Positions 22,853-35,430 of a DNA stretch of 64,000 bases are shown piece by piece. Position numbers and translations under genes: made by a program. The DNA is from Cristatella mucedo (Eukaryota > Bryozoa > Phylactolaemata > Cristatellidae): assembly GCA_009760855.2 (NCBI GenBank), contig WPIO01000008.1:10514501-10578500 (forward strand). The letters run 5' to 3'. Each line of letters starts with the position of its first letter. The first letter of the stretch is position 1. The notes under the pieces were generated by a model. That model made no database searches. It was not told the DNA's origin and worked only from the letters and a program-made list of their open reading frames with translations.

Positions 22853-23330
22853 TAAGAATAATAATTATAATAATGCACTTGATAAAGCGCCCTCAGAGAA
22901 CTTAATCTCTGTCTAGGCGCTTTACATTTGCTGCAAAGGGAAATGCAATTGAATGGTAAGTGAAATCATGCTTGAAAAAAACAATGAATAATATGGTTAG
23001 GGGTGACATGCACAGGGTCAGCATGCAAATGTGGTTAGTGGCAGCATGCACAGTGTCAGCACGCATAAGCACATGAAGGATGAATCGCAGGGACCCACTA
23101 AATGCTGTCCTAAATAGGTGTGTTTTTAAGTTCCTTTTAAATGTGGTCAGGTCAGGGGATGTTCTGACACAGGTCGGGAGGGAGTTCCAGGCTTTGGGAG
23201 CGTACGAACTAAATGCACAGTCTCCAAAGGATTTGAGGTTTGTACGAGGTATTTGTAGGTTGTTGGATTCCGAAAAGCGGGCAATCCAAGCCGAGCTTCC
23301 CTATGTCGACGGTAGAGCTCTTCTTAAAAC
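22853..23330 (-). mobile_element. L2-like LINE 3' end
   Basis: AATAATAATTATAATAATG tail at the left, stem AAAGCGCCCTCAGAGAACTT, then the UTR and RT C-terminus (SFGD and APKAWNSLP region on the minus strand). It is very close in sequence to the insertion at 538-911. Confidence 0.9.
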
Positions 23331-23448
23331 TCGGTCGGATCCAAACTAAATAACAGGACTCTTAGCTCCAGGTCTCGGCAGCCTGTTTCCCTAGTTTGTA
23401 AAAACCGACAGCGATTTTGCTTAGAAAGAGAGAGACAGACAGACAGAC

Positions 23449-23612
23449 AGAGCTGTAATGGCTCACTAGATAAGGCGGTTGCTTTTCACGACCTCGGCCC
23501 CGAGGTCGTGATTTCGAATCCTGTGGTGGGCGATCCTTTATCGCCACTGCAAGCGGTGGTGATAGCCGTCAAGGCTCTTCTGTCGCTATACAAAAAGAGG
23601 CTGTTAAATCAG
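23449..23612 (+). mobile_element. tRNA-derived SINE (SINE-A), best copy
   Basis: Starts AGAGCTGTAATGGCTCACTA with an A-box-like TGGCTCACTAGATAAGG and a B box GATTTCGAATCCTG. Then come the family body TGGGCGATCCTTTATCGCC, GCAAGCGGTGGTGATAGCCG, GGCTCTTCTGTCGCTATACA and the 3' end GTTAAATCAGC. Extra bases in the anticodon region rule out a functional tRNA. Confidence 0.85.
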
Positions 23613-23828
23613 CTACTATTTTTTACAGATGGGCAAACGGACAGACAGAGGAGAGAGAGAAAGACGCTTGCCTATGGGTCATATTGCACTGTTTCAACTC
23701 AAAAGTTCGACTCGACATCTTTTTTGAGTTCTAGTGCGACGATGTCTCTGAATATTTCATGCTATGTCCGGGATTTTCAGGCTTCCCCGCAGCTATATAC
23801 TATTTAGGTTTATGTGTGTTCGTGCTCG

Positions 23829-23830
<2 letters not shown>

Positions 23831-23885
<55 letters not shown>
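23831..23885. repeat. (GT)n microsatellite
   Basis: Uninterrupted GT dinucleotides. Confidence 0.97.
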
Positions 23886-23892
<7 letters not shown>

Positions 23893-24652
23893 TTCGTACT
23901 CAATGTGGGTCTATTTTTATAACCAAACTTGCTACTTTAAAGAAATAAGGTCCCCTGTCCAAAGATTGCCTTGAAGACCACTAATGCTGAGGAAGTGACT
24001 AGAACCAACGTAAAATCTTTGGTAACGGTCGAATGCTAGCTTCGCTGTCCGATTAAGCCCTTGCCGCACGAAGACGACCAGAGCTAAGCTTGGGAGACAG
24101 AGCAGAGTTTAGCGTCTATTCCTATCGACCATCGGCACAACTGATGCGTAGCATGCTCAAACGTGCGCACATATACTCAGCACAGGCAAGCACAGCTCAA
24201 GCATACGTATGTAGCTCACGCATTCGTACAGCCAACTGTTGTTATCAAGCCTCGGTAAACCATGCAACAACCTGACAAGTCGCACCTACTGCAGTTGTTG
24301 AATAGTTTAGGAAGTCGCTGACCTGTTTGCAGACGATTTTGAGAGATTGAAATTGGTTGAATAATCAGCTGGAGCTGATGGAAAGTGATTGAGCTAGCCA
24401 TTAATCGTGCCGAAAGATTTACGTCAACAACCGATCAGGCCAGAATAGTCTCCAAACGTACCAGTGTAGCTATGTATCTACGCATCTAGATACCTGTACA
24501 TCGGTTAGCGTACTTGCGCCTGGCCGCTTTGATAGTTGCATATGCGTGAGTCCTATCGACGGTCTCGTAGAAACACCTTGCTACGGTATAGAACTTTTGA
24601 TTCTTCGTGATGTGATAGTTTTAAAGGAATCCACTGTTTTTTTGGAGCTGTC
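23886..24652. other. No recognisable gene
   Basis: Unique-looking intergenic DNA without long open frames. Confidence 0.4.
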
Positions 24653-25197
24653 ATAAAAATAATAATAATAATAATGCAATTGATAAAGCGCCCTCAGAGA
24701 ACTCAATCTCTTTCTAGGCACTTAACATTTGCTGCAAAGGGAAACGCGATTGAATGGTGAATAACATCATGCTTGATAAACAACATGAATAGCATGGTTA
24801 GGGGTGACATGCATAGGGTCAGCATGCAAGTGTTGTTAGTGGCAGCATGCACAGTGTCAGCACGCATAAGCACATGAAGGATGAATCATAGGGACCCACG
24901 AAATACTGTCCTAAATAGATGTGTTTTAAGTTCTTTTGAAATGCGGTCAAGTCAGGGGACGTTCAGGGGACGCAAGTCGGGAGTGAGTTCCAGGCTTTGG
25001 GAGCATACGAGCTTAATGCATGGTCTCCAAAGGATTTGAGGTTGGTATGAGGTATTGGTAGACTGTTGGATTCCGAAAAGCGGGTGGTACGATGCTTTGC
25101 CTCGTGGGAGAGTAGATCTGAGAGATATGCTGGAGCCAAAGAATGAAGTGACCAGAAAGTGAGTGACAAAACCTTGAAGTCGATCCGTTGCTTCATT
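24653..25197 (-). mobile_element. L2-like LINE 3' end with RT C-terminus
   Basis: AATAATAATAATAATG tail at the left, the usual stem and UTR. A minus-strand frame then reads SLAPAYLSDLLSHEAKHRTT and KSFGDHALSSYAPKAWNSLP, the RT C-terminal domain. It is 5'-truncated near the ATCGATTTCAAGGTT position. Confidence 0.92.
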
Positions 25198-26174
<977 letters not shown>

Positions 26175-26342
26175 TCACTCTGTGCACGTCAAAATGAACT
26201 GCACTAGTGTCATAATGTTTCTGGGTACCTTGAAGTATGGAGACTGCACGTGGGAGGTCATTTGGAGACTTCAGAATGTTGTCGTTACTGGCGGACCTCC
26301 AAGGTGATTTCACAAAATCTAAAAGGACGCTAGGGCGCACTA

Positions 26343-26930
26343 TCACAGAGGAGACTTGCTACAGCGGACAGAGTTCTCTATAAGGAAGAACAAGATCAAT
26401 TCGGAGCCGCTGTTAGACCCTCGAAAGCCACTATTGCAGATCGAGTTAGGCCTCATCAAACAATTTGTCAAGGCTTGTGATAGTGAGTCAGTAGCTTTCA
26501 AGTACCTCTGGAATATCTTTCTGTAGCGATTAGAGGCAACGGTCGAAGCTGGTATCATCGTCAGGCTACAGATAAAAAGGAACGTAAAGTGTGAGGAATT
26601 TACCAAGAAGCTAAACACTGTGGAAAAAACGGCTTAGAAAAGTTTCGCTGCAGTGGTTCACAGCTTTCTTGGCAATCACAAGTCTAAAAAATATAAGCAG
26701 CTGGTTCACACTCTCATAAAGAACTATGCCAAAATGGGATGCCGAATGTTCCTTCGAGACCATATCCGTGATGATCATGATGAAAAATTCAAGGAAAACA
26801 TGAAGCTTACTGAGAGGGGTAAGGCTATCACTTTTCAATGGGATATACCTACTTTGACGGTCGTTACCAAGGGCAGTATAACGAAAACATGATGGGGAAC
26901 TATGTTTGGAGGCTTCTTCAAGAATTCTTG
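26343..26930 (+). pseudogene. Relic of a repetitive invertebrate protein family
   Basis: A plus-strand frame reads KPLLQIELGLIKQFVKACD and AFKYLWNIF, then a stop. It resumes as SFAAVVHSFLGNHKSKKYKQ, LVHTLIKNYAKMGCRMFLRD and KFKENMKLTERG. After a frame change it reads DGRYQGQYNENMMGNYVWRL. From memory this block order (LGLMKQFVKA, FLGNHK, KMGCRMSLK, RRYQGQYNENMMGDY) is that of an uncharacterised multi-copy family common in arthropod and other invertebrate gene sets, probably spread by mobile elements. At least one in-frame stop and one frameshift make this copy dead. The function of the family is unknown to me. Confidence 0.6.
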
Positions 26931-27019
26931 CACGTTCTCGTGCATCTGCTCGTTTTGAATTTACGAGCATAATGTGCAAGCGGTCTGTACTAGTGAAATC
27001 ATCCATGAAATCACCCAAT

Positions 27020-27745
27020 ATTCACAGGCTCCCTGTCAAGAATCAAATCGATTTCAAGATTCTTTGTCTGGCTTACAGGGTAGTAATGTTACTGCCACTC
27101 TGGCAGCGATGGTTTTATTGGAGTCTTTCGGAGGCGCAAGCGCGGACGTGAGCGTAAAAGAGATTGAGTCATTCTTCCTCTCAAAGCGTACAAATGTGAG
27201 AGCTGAATGAATCACAGCAGCTGCGTCGAGAAATATACCGTGCATTAGTGGCCGGACGCCGGGTTGCGTCAATTGCTTAACCACTGGTCGCAGGGGATGC
27301 GTTCGCGCGAATCACAACAGCAGCAGGCACGCACAACAAGGTCACTAGAACTTTTCCAGCCTATCCGACCGCCTTACTCCTCCAGAGGGCTCTCGCGCCA
27401 CACACTCCTCAGTATTATGTCATCTCGCCGTCCTACGCGCTAAATCGGAGCCATTTGGTGCTTAAGCCTTCAGCTCGTGTGCACCAAAAGTCTTAGCTCG
27501 CTTCCGGTATCGGTCTCTATCTTCAATGACGTGTATCCTTTTAAGTCTCAGCTCAAGACGCTTTTGTTCTGGTCGGCTTTCCGCTGGTCTCAGAGGACTT
27601 GCTTTTTTGTTTCCGCACGCTTAGCGGGCGTACCTGAATGTGATTCAGTGCATGTTACTCACCATATTCAGCAAATTTACAGCGCCTAGAAAGAGACTGA
27701 GCTCTCTGAGGGTGCTCTTTATCAAGTGTATTATTATTACTATAT
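27020..27745 (+). mobile_element. LINE 3' end with RT C-terminal remnant
   Basis: Begins in the RT C-terminal domain (LPVKNQIDFKILCLAYR). It carries the APK..SSLPVSVSIFNDVYPFKSQLKTLLF segment near 27480-27560 and ends with the stem CAGCGCCTAGAAAGAGACTG, CTCTGAGGGTGCTCTTTATC and ATTATTATTACT. Roughly 300 bp in the middle are rearranged or inserted. Confidence 0.75.
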
Positions 27746-27839
27746 ATCTTACGAACCGGTTGCACAGAGTTTCTTTAATTTTGCTTTAGCATGCTGGCAT
27801 AGACTTTGTATTTGTTTGCTTTAGCGTCTTTGATAACTT

Positions 27840-27955
27840 GCACGCCACTAACTCTTGGCATCTGAGTCCCCTAGAGCGAGCTTAAGGCGCCTGGTTAGAG
27901 CTTAATTTCTCTGAAGGTGCTACACACGTCGCGTACTATTATTATTATTAGATAG
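27840..27955 (+). repeat. L2-like terminal module, fragment
   Basis: AAGGCGCCTGGTTAGAGCTTA, then TCTCTGAAGGTGCTACACA and ACTATTATTATTATTA. Only the terminal stem and tail remain. Confidence 0.7.
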
Positions 27956-28925
27956 ACGACATAGTGCGTCATATGATAGATCATCAGGAGTGGATTTATC
28001 ACGGTAAAATTCCGCATCTTTTCAACCGCTGGCACGCTGGTGTAATGAGCCATAAGCCAACTGCCATTCATATGTACATCGTGAGGTTCAGGTTAGTTAC
28101 GCTTTAACGCTTTGAAGCGCTCGCTGTAGCTTTGACAGCGGCCTTGAGACCATAGAGGTTCCGTACTTACACTGAATGCACCCTTCTGAGAACCTTAAAT
28201 GCAGAATAATACTAAACTATACTTCTATACTAATATATAATATATACATATATACTATATACTATATATACTAATATATATATATATATACTATATACTA
28301 TACTAATACTAATACTATAAAATTACACACACATACGAGTGCATTGACTAAAACCGGCGACAGCTGACTCGATGGACCACCCAATTCTCCCGATTCCGCC
28401 ACTCGTTACACAAAGTACGGGTACGTACATACGTACACGACTCGCTACCTCAAATTCCCGTATACGCACTTCCTATTGGACCCGTCAGTGACCGTCGCTA
28501 TGGCAACATCTCTGGTACCGTGCCTCTGGTGACACAAGAGACCCTGTCCAAAATGGCAACCTTAGCGGCAATTGATGCAACCCTTTATGTGGGTGGGGGC
28601 TTCGCGATGATGCGTGTTTAAGGTTGGGAGGAGTGGAGCGAGCTATTTGGTAACAGAGAATGGTCGATATAAGCTGGCGGTTGTCTTGAATATATCAAGG
28701 TATTTGCTCTTCGTTTCGGCTTGACGGAGTTCCTCGGGAGGGAAAGAGTATTTTTATGCGTCGGCCTTGCATGTTGTATGTGCACGTGTGTCCGCCCGCG
28801 TGTGTGTGCGTATGCGTGTGTGTGTCCAGACAGGCGAAGAGGGAAACCTAGCGAACCTGAGAGAGGAAGGAGGAGAAAGAGATAGAGACGAAGAGAGGTC
28901 GAGAAAGAGAGAACGAGACAGGGAT

Positions 28926-28927
<2 letters not shown>
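27956..28927. other. No recognisable gene
   Basis: Includes a TA-rich tract at about 28215-28325. Nothing coding recognised. Confidence 0.45.
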
Positions 28928-28981
<54 letters not shown>

Positions 28982-29010
28982 AGAGTGAGAGAGAGAGAGG
29001 GAGAAAAAGA
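28928..29010. repeat. (GA)n microsatellite upstream of actin 2
   Basis: GA dinucleotides with a few GGG interruptions, about 380 bp before the actin 2 start codon. GA tracts can sit in promoters but I see no specific site. Confidence 0.95.
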
Positions 29011-29388
29011 GAGGGTGGGCTAAAGAATACAGGAGCTGGCCCTGGTCTATCCTGTACTATGGGTAAGCAAGAAATTTTAAGCACATTTATACCTAGCTAA
29101 TGTAATTGTTTTTTAATGTGTTTTTTTAATTCATCGGTAAATCTATTGTTTACTTATTTAGTGAAACTTTATTATCTGCTCTCGGTTGCTATCTGGTCGG
29201 CACGTATCCAGAACTTGCAGATCAAGCCCAGCCCTTTGCTGACAAGCACCTTTGCATCAGTCTCCAGGCAGTGGTGCTCAGCAGCACATATGGGTTACGC
29301 ATCTTTGATTTGGCCAGCTCTAGTGACACAATTTTGTCGTTTTCGTTTTCTGCCTGTCCATTGATCTGAAGACTCGGGAGTTCTGACA

Positions 29389-30736
<1,348 letters not shown>

Positions 30737-31102
30737 AAGTAAGCTGGTTACTAATTTTGCCTGCTAAAATAGCATATCCTGGAAGAGCTTTGTAGTCTAG
30801 CTTGGGCCGAAATCATCGTCCTGCACAAGGCAGTTCTGCATGGCAAAAGGACCCAAGCGTGGAAAAGGAGCACACGCTGAAACATTGCGAATTCACTTAC
30901 AAGAAGCACAGAGCTTTGCATAGCTAATGCATAGCATGTTACACCTTTCGCAAGCAATGGAGCAGAACGAATAGCAGCTCGCTCGGGAGGTGCAAACCTC
31001 GGCAAGCATGGTGTTTCGGCTAGTATCATGGGTGCGTTGATGCAGCTCACACGATGGGACTTCACAGGAGGCCGCTGTGAACAGTGACATTGTTGACATG
31101 TA
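30737..31102. other. Downstream of actin 2; no gene seen
   Basis: Nothing recognised, and no canonical polyadenylation signal in the first 200 bp. Confidence 0.4.
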
Positions 31103-31258
31103 GGGCTGTGATAGCCTAGGAGGTAAGGTGCTCGTTGTTCACGACCGAGGTCGTGAGTTCGATTCCTGCAGTGGGCGATCCCTTATTGCCAACTGCAAGT
31201 GATGGTGATAGCCGTTAAGGCTCTTGTGCAACTATAAACACGAGACAGTTAAATCAGC
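31103..31258 (+). mobile_element. SINE-A
   Basis: GGGCTGTGATAGCCTAGGAG (A-box side), B box GAGTTCGATTCCTG, then GTGGGCGATCCCTTATTGCC, GATGGTGATAGCCGTTAAGG and GTTAAATCAGCC. The family 3' end leads straight into a tandem repeat. Confidence 0.85.
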
Positions 31259-31341
31259 CGATATTGTGCAGTGTACTCACAGCCGATATTGTGCAGGGTA
31301 CTCACAGCCGATATTGTGCAGGGTACTCACAGCCGATATTT
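31255..31341. repeat. 25-bp tandem repeat at a SINE tail
   Basis: Three full units plus a 12-bp partial of a 25-bp unit beginning CAGCCGATATTGTGCAG. They are nearly identical (one T/G difference) and start with the last bases of the SINE-A 3' end. Confidence 0.95.
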
Positions 31342-32094
31342 GCCCGATGAAAACGACTAGTAGAGGAAGACTTGAGAAAGTTGTTACAACAAAGGGGCAA
31401 GATTATCTTGAAGGAGTAAATGCAACGGATATCCAGTGCCTGCCAGCTGTCGGGGCAGCTAATCATCCAAGGGAACGTGATGCTGACTATCACGGTCGTC
31501 GGAGGTCAGCCGCCCTAGTTCGGGTTGTGGCTAGAGACAGGCTACAACCAACATCGCTTGACTCCTGCCTGCCACACCGGCTCTCCTTCAATCTCACCGT
31601 GGGTTTTCTCATCCATATCTCTGTTCTGTTCTCTCTAGAATTGTCGTATGTGCCAGTCGGCAGAAACCAGCCTTGTCTACACCCAATAGTATCAGGCCGA
31701 TGAAGCAGAATCTGTGTTGGGCTCACGAGCAGTAGCAATGCTTACCCACAACCCATTACAGGCCGCTTACTCTCCTATGCCCGGGGAGCAATCACAATGG
31801 TAGAGCAGCTGCCACTCATTTGAGGCAATCTGGAGCTGTATAACTTAATACTGAACAAATTCTTGTACAACCTTCAGCAAACCTAGACATCCTTCAATAC
31901 GCTTCGATAATAAGGAAAAAGACAAAAAACGGATGTGGAGGAGGCATAAGCATGGTGCAAATTTTTTACTGTTGACTTTTCTTTTGTTTTTCATTGTCCT
32001 ATGCCAGCAGCATTATTATATGGCTCCCCTATTGTAGGCATCCGTGTTGTATGCCCCCTAATGTGTGCATGCGTTGTATGTCGGCATCCTCTTC
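31342..32094. other. No recognisable gene
   Basis: A 159-aa plus-strand frame (31224-31703) begins inside the SINE and tandem repeat and has no recognisable domain. The rest is unremarkable. Confidence 0.4.
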
Positions 32095-32300
32095 GTAATA
32101 ATAAAAATAATATGTAATGTACAGCACCGTCTGAGAACCTAATCTCTTTCTAGATGCTTTACATATGCTGTAACAGAAGCATGATCAAATGTTTAGTGGT
32201 TACATGCAAAGTCTCAACGAGCCAATATGGTTACTGGTAAAATGCACCGTGTAAGCATGCATGAGCACACAAATGGCAAGTCACAAAGACCCAGCTGTGA
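32095..32300 (-). mobile_element. L2-like LINE 3' end, diverged
   Basis: GTAATAATAAAAATAATATG tail at the left, GCACCGTCTGAGAACCTAAT stem, ACATATGCTGTAACAGAAGC, then a UTR remnant. Confidence 0.75.
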
Positions 32301-32796
32301 ATTTGTGGATTTGAGAATGTGAGGAGCATGCTGTGTAGAAAAACAAGCGCGAATTTGCAGCTTTTTCTGGTTTTCCTTCACTGGTCACGTGATCACGTGC
32401 ATGGCCACGGCTGCATTTCCAGTCTGCCTGGCTTACCACAAAAGAGTGTCACCTTTAAAAGAAGCCGAACCGGCACCGCGGTCAACAATTCCGATGCGAT
32501 GCGTACATTACCTTGTAGTGAGTGAAAAGGAAACTTCATCTGCTGCTGCTGCTGCTGCGCTACTGCGGTCGCCTGGCAATGATGGCCAGATCAGCTACTG
32601 TGCACAGAAGCCTCGGCTTGACGCACGGCCAGCAAGGCTGGTCAGCTGACTTCCACGTCAGCAGCCAGCACCCCGACCGGATGGACGACGACCGGGGTGC
32701 TGGCTGCTCAACCCCGGTAACTAGTGAAGAATCGCACATGACCTCTACTGTCATGTTGGTGTGCTGTCAGCTGAGAAGCATAGTCTGATCGCAGCG
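32301..32796. other. No recognisable gene
   Basis: CTG-rich patch at about 32537-32560. A CCCCGGTCGTCGTCC-type inverted segment (32665-32700) gives a local imperfect hairpin. No gene. Confidence 0.4.
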
Positions 32797-32942
32797 CTGG
32801 TTTGGTCTAGTGGTTAAGGTGCTCGCCCCGACCAAGGTCTGACTGAGGTCGTGGGCTCGAGCCCCGAGGCATATGTGAAGCGCCTGAATACAGATTAAGT
32901 TCTCTTGGGGCGCTATATAAATTAATTATATTATTATTTGTC
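32797..32942 (+). mobile_element. SINE-B, best copy
   Basis: tRNA-like GCTGGTTTGGTCTAGTGGTT (A box), GGGCTCGAGCCCC (B box), GAGGCATATGTGAAGCGCCT, then GATTAAGTTCTCTTGGGGCG and CTATATAAATTAATT with an ATTATT tail. The 3' 60 bp parallel the L2-like terminus: GCGCC, ATTAAGTTCTCT, GGGGCGCT, then ATT repeats. Confidence 0.85.
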
Positions 32943-33990
32943 TTCGAGGGTAAAGCCACCACATCACACGGTCTGAGCTGCACTGGCTCCATATCAAGCA
33001 TCGAATAGACAAAAAAATCCTCTGTGACCTACAGGCTGCTTCATTTGCTTGCACCTGCCTGCATATCCGACCTCTTTGCTCCTCCAACAGGTTCTCACAC
33101 CATTGGCTCCTCAAGTTTCCCATCCTCTAACTGTTCCTAGGACTAGAAACAATCTTTTCGTGATCGGGCTTCCAGCTAGTGCGCATCGACAGTCAGGAAC
33201 TCCTCTGGCTTCTGTCAATGCCAGAAATTACTTTGCATTCTTCAACTTTCAGCTTAAGATTCACTGGTTTCGCTCAGCTTTCCCTGCACCATGCACCCTG
33301 AGAGAACTAATCTTTTTTGCTGCATGCTTGCCTGTGGACGATTCAGTCCATTTTACTAACCAGGAGCCCTACTAACCGGTGACCCTGAGTTTCTTCTGGT
33401 GTACTTTTGCATGCTGGTCTAAGCATGCTACTCGTTTGCTTTTGCATGCTTGTCTTAGCATGATGCGGTTCATGCCATTAGCTCTTGATAATTGCTTCTC
33501 TAGCTTCCAATTGTAAACCATCTGGATAGAGGTTTCGTGGTGTTAGGATGCGATACAAATGACTCGTTATTGTTACTATTATTACTACTGTGACTGCAGC
33601 TGCTGCCACCGGGCTGGCAATCAACGCTGCTGCTTGCAGTTTTTTTCTGCTGCTGCTTGCTACTGCTGCTGCTGCATGCTGCTGCTACTGCTGCTGCATG
33701 CTGCTGCTTGCTGCACGCTGTTGCTTGCTGCTGCTGCAGAAGCAGGATGCCGGAGAGCAAGAGGGATGATGAGCCAGAGGGGGAGTGGCACCGAGGGCAC
33801 TCAGTGCTGCCGTGCTCGTTGCTTGCTGCTCGTGTCGCCTGAATAAGAGCTGTAGCTGAGTGCAGATATAATGTGCACCGATCTGCTCCCTTCTCGTGAT
33901 CTTTCTCCTCCCGAGCTGTGACACAAAGCTCACAACCACTACCCACCTGCTGTCAGGATATTGGTAATAGCACCAGACGGTAAGGTGAGG
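32943..33990 (+). mobile_element. LINE-2 repeat, copy 1 (LINE 3' end with CTG-rich tail)
   Basis: Aligns along its length with 61439-62590. The first 600 bp are a degraded LINE C-terminus: RIDKKILCDLQAASF, and FNFQLKIHWFRSAFPAPCTL where L2-like elements have FKSQLKT.LF..AF. Then come TTTCGTGGTGTTAGGATGCG, a TTGTTACTATTATTACTACT stretch, a run of CTG/TGC triplets (about 33598-33745) and a CCCGAGCTGTGACACA end. CTG-run frames there are not genes. Confidence 0.7.
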
Positions 33991-34480
33991 ATTAAAAGCT
34001 TTCATAGCATCACCACGTCAATTTTTGTATTCTGCCCCCAGCTGATAGGAACAAAATTGGTTGATGAGCCGATGAATGGTCTACAGACTACTCCATTCGT
34101 GAACGACATTAAGTGAGGAAGCAGTGGCCAGTAGCATCTACCTAATGCATCGAAGAGAAAGTAGGGCACCACGGAAGTACGAGGAAGACACGTCGTTTTT
34201 AAAGTCAGCAGCAAACGAGAAGCAGCTAAGGATGTCGCAAAAGAATTTCATGGCATTGACAGCAGCCACAGCAGTACGAAGCAGCAGCATTAGTGTCAGC
34301 AGTACGAAGTAGCAGCAGCAGTACGAATGGCAGTAATCAGCAGCAGCAGCAGTACGAATGGGTAATGTGCAGCAGCCTCAGCAGTAGCAGCAGTAGCAAG
34401 CTCATCGTGGTCGTACAGCAGGAGTGTGACAGCGAGTCCACAGGAAGAATCAGGTGGAAAGCAAACTGTGCATTAGTAAT
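33991..34480. other. No recognisable gene
   Basis: CAG-rich imperfect repeats at about 34255-34400; otherwise nothing recognised. Confidence 0.4.
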
Positions 34481-34920
34481 AGGCTCCGAGCAAAGCAAAG
34501 GAACAGCGAGTAGATAGATCGTCACGAGAGCACCTAGTCGGTACGAGGTAGCAGTGAGCAGCCGTGATGCTTCCACAAGGCAAGACCGAGAGCTAAGCGG
34601 CTGTGAGCATTGCATGTCGGCAGCAGATACAGAAAGCTAGATCACATCCTCTGCTTGACGAGGAGCTGATGATACAGCGACGTACATGCACGTGCACACG
34701 ACTGAATTATTTCCTCGTACAAACATCAATATAATGGCAGGTTGAATCAAGCCTGTTGAGTTTTGATACAAAAAATGTAAATGTATGTAAATATTTAAGC
34801 CATGTAGCAGAGGTATATTTCAAAGGAGGCAGAAGTGGCACCGAAGTAGTCTTGGCTAACACCCAACGGACGGTGGCTTCACCGCAAATTAGAAACTAAA
34901 ATCCTTATAACCTTCACGAG
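34481..34920. repeat. Dispersed repeat R1, partial copy
   Basis: Aligns with 45266-45710 over about 430 bp. Shared landmarks are GCTCCGAGCAAAGCAAAGGA, GTACGAGGTAGCAGTGAGCA, TGATGCTTCC and GGCAGCAGATA near the middle, and TATATTTCAAAGGAGGCAGA near the end. No coding signal. Family unknown. Confidence 0.85.
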
Positions 34921-35014
34921 AAAAGCCATGCACATGCACACCTATTTGTTGCAGCATGTAGAGGGTCCACGTGATTTGCCCTTTGTGTGCTTATGGGTGC
35001 TGATGCTGTGAATG

Positions 35015-35205
35015 CTGCCACTAACCATATCTGCATGCTGACCCTGTGCATTTCACCTCTAAACATGTTATGCTTTTTGTCTTTTAGCACACTACCACTA
35101 ACCATTCGATCATGCTTCCTTTTCAGTACATGTAAAGTGCCTCAAAATAAATTAAGTTCTCTGAATATACTAAACAAACGTCTTATTATTATTATTATCA
35201 TGGAC
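35015..35205 (+). mobile_element. L2-like LINE 3' end
   Basis: CCACTAACCATATCTGCATG, ACCATTCGATCATGCTTCC, GTAAAGTGCCTCAAAATAAA and TTATTATTATTATCAT in that order: UTR, terminal module and tail. Confidence 0.85.
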
Positions 35206-35224
35206 ATCAATCGCCATAGTATGC

Positions 35225-35430
35225 TTCGTCTGCCATCTCTCAGCTTCAGCCTGAACTCACGGATTTCAGCGGTTTTCCACTGATACTCCACCGGATATTT
35301 TCCATTCTTTAGTCCTATTTATAAGCAAGCTATTGAGCAATTTCTCCCGTGTATCTTTAGCCATTTTGGTCGCTTCGATGTCTGCTGGGACCTAATAAAG
35401 CTGGGTATAGACGGTGGTACTCACGGAAAA
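35225..35430. repeat. Dispersed repeat R2, copy 1
   Basis: Aligns with 50672-50870: AGCCTGAACTCA, GGATATTTTCCATTCT, ATCTTTAGCCATTTTGGTC, TGATGTCTGCTG-type and AAAGCTGGGTATAGAC. Both copies directly follow an L2-like (ATT)n tail. Confidence 0.8.

Noticed and set aside
23449-23612. A functional tRNA gene in SINE-A or SINE-B copies
   Set aside because: A and B boxes are present, but the acceptor and anticodon stems do not pair and long unrelated bodies follow.
31255-31341. CRISPR-like array
   Set aside because: Units are adjacent without spacers, the repeat derives from a SINE end, and the genome is eukaryotic.
31224-31703. 159-aa plus-strand ORF
   Set aside because: It starts inside SINE-A and runs through the tandem repeat; no domain and no splice context.
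33559-33846. Cys/Leu/Ala-rich ORFs at 33559-33846 and 62059-62586
   Set aside because: They come from TGC triplets within a repeat, are open in several frames, and lie in a LINE-2 copy.
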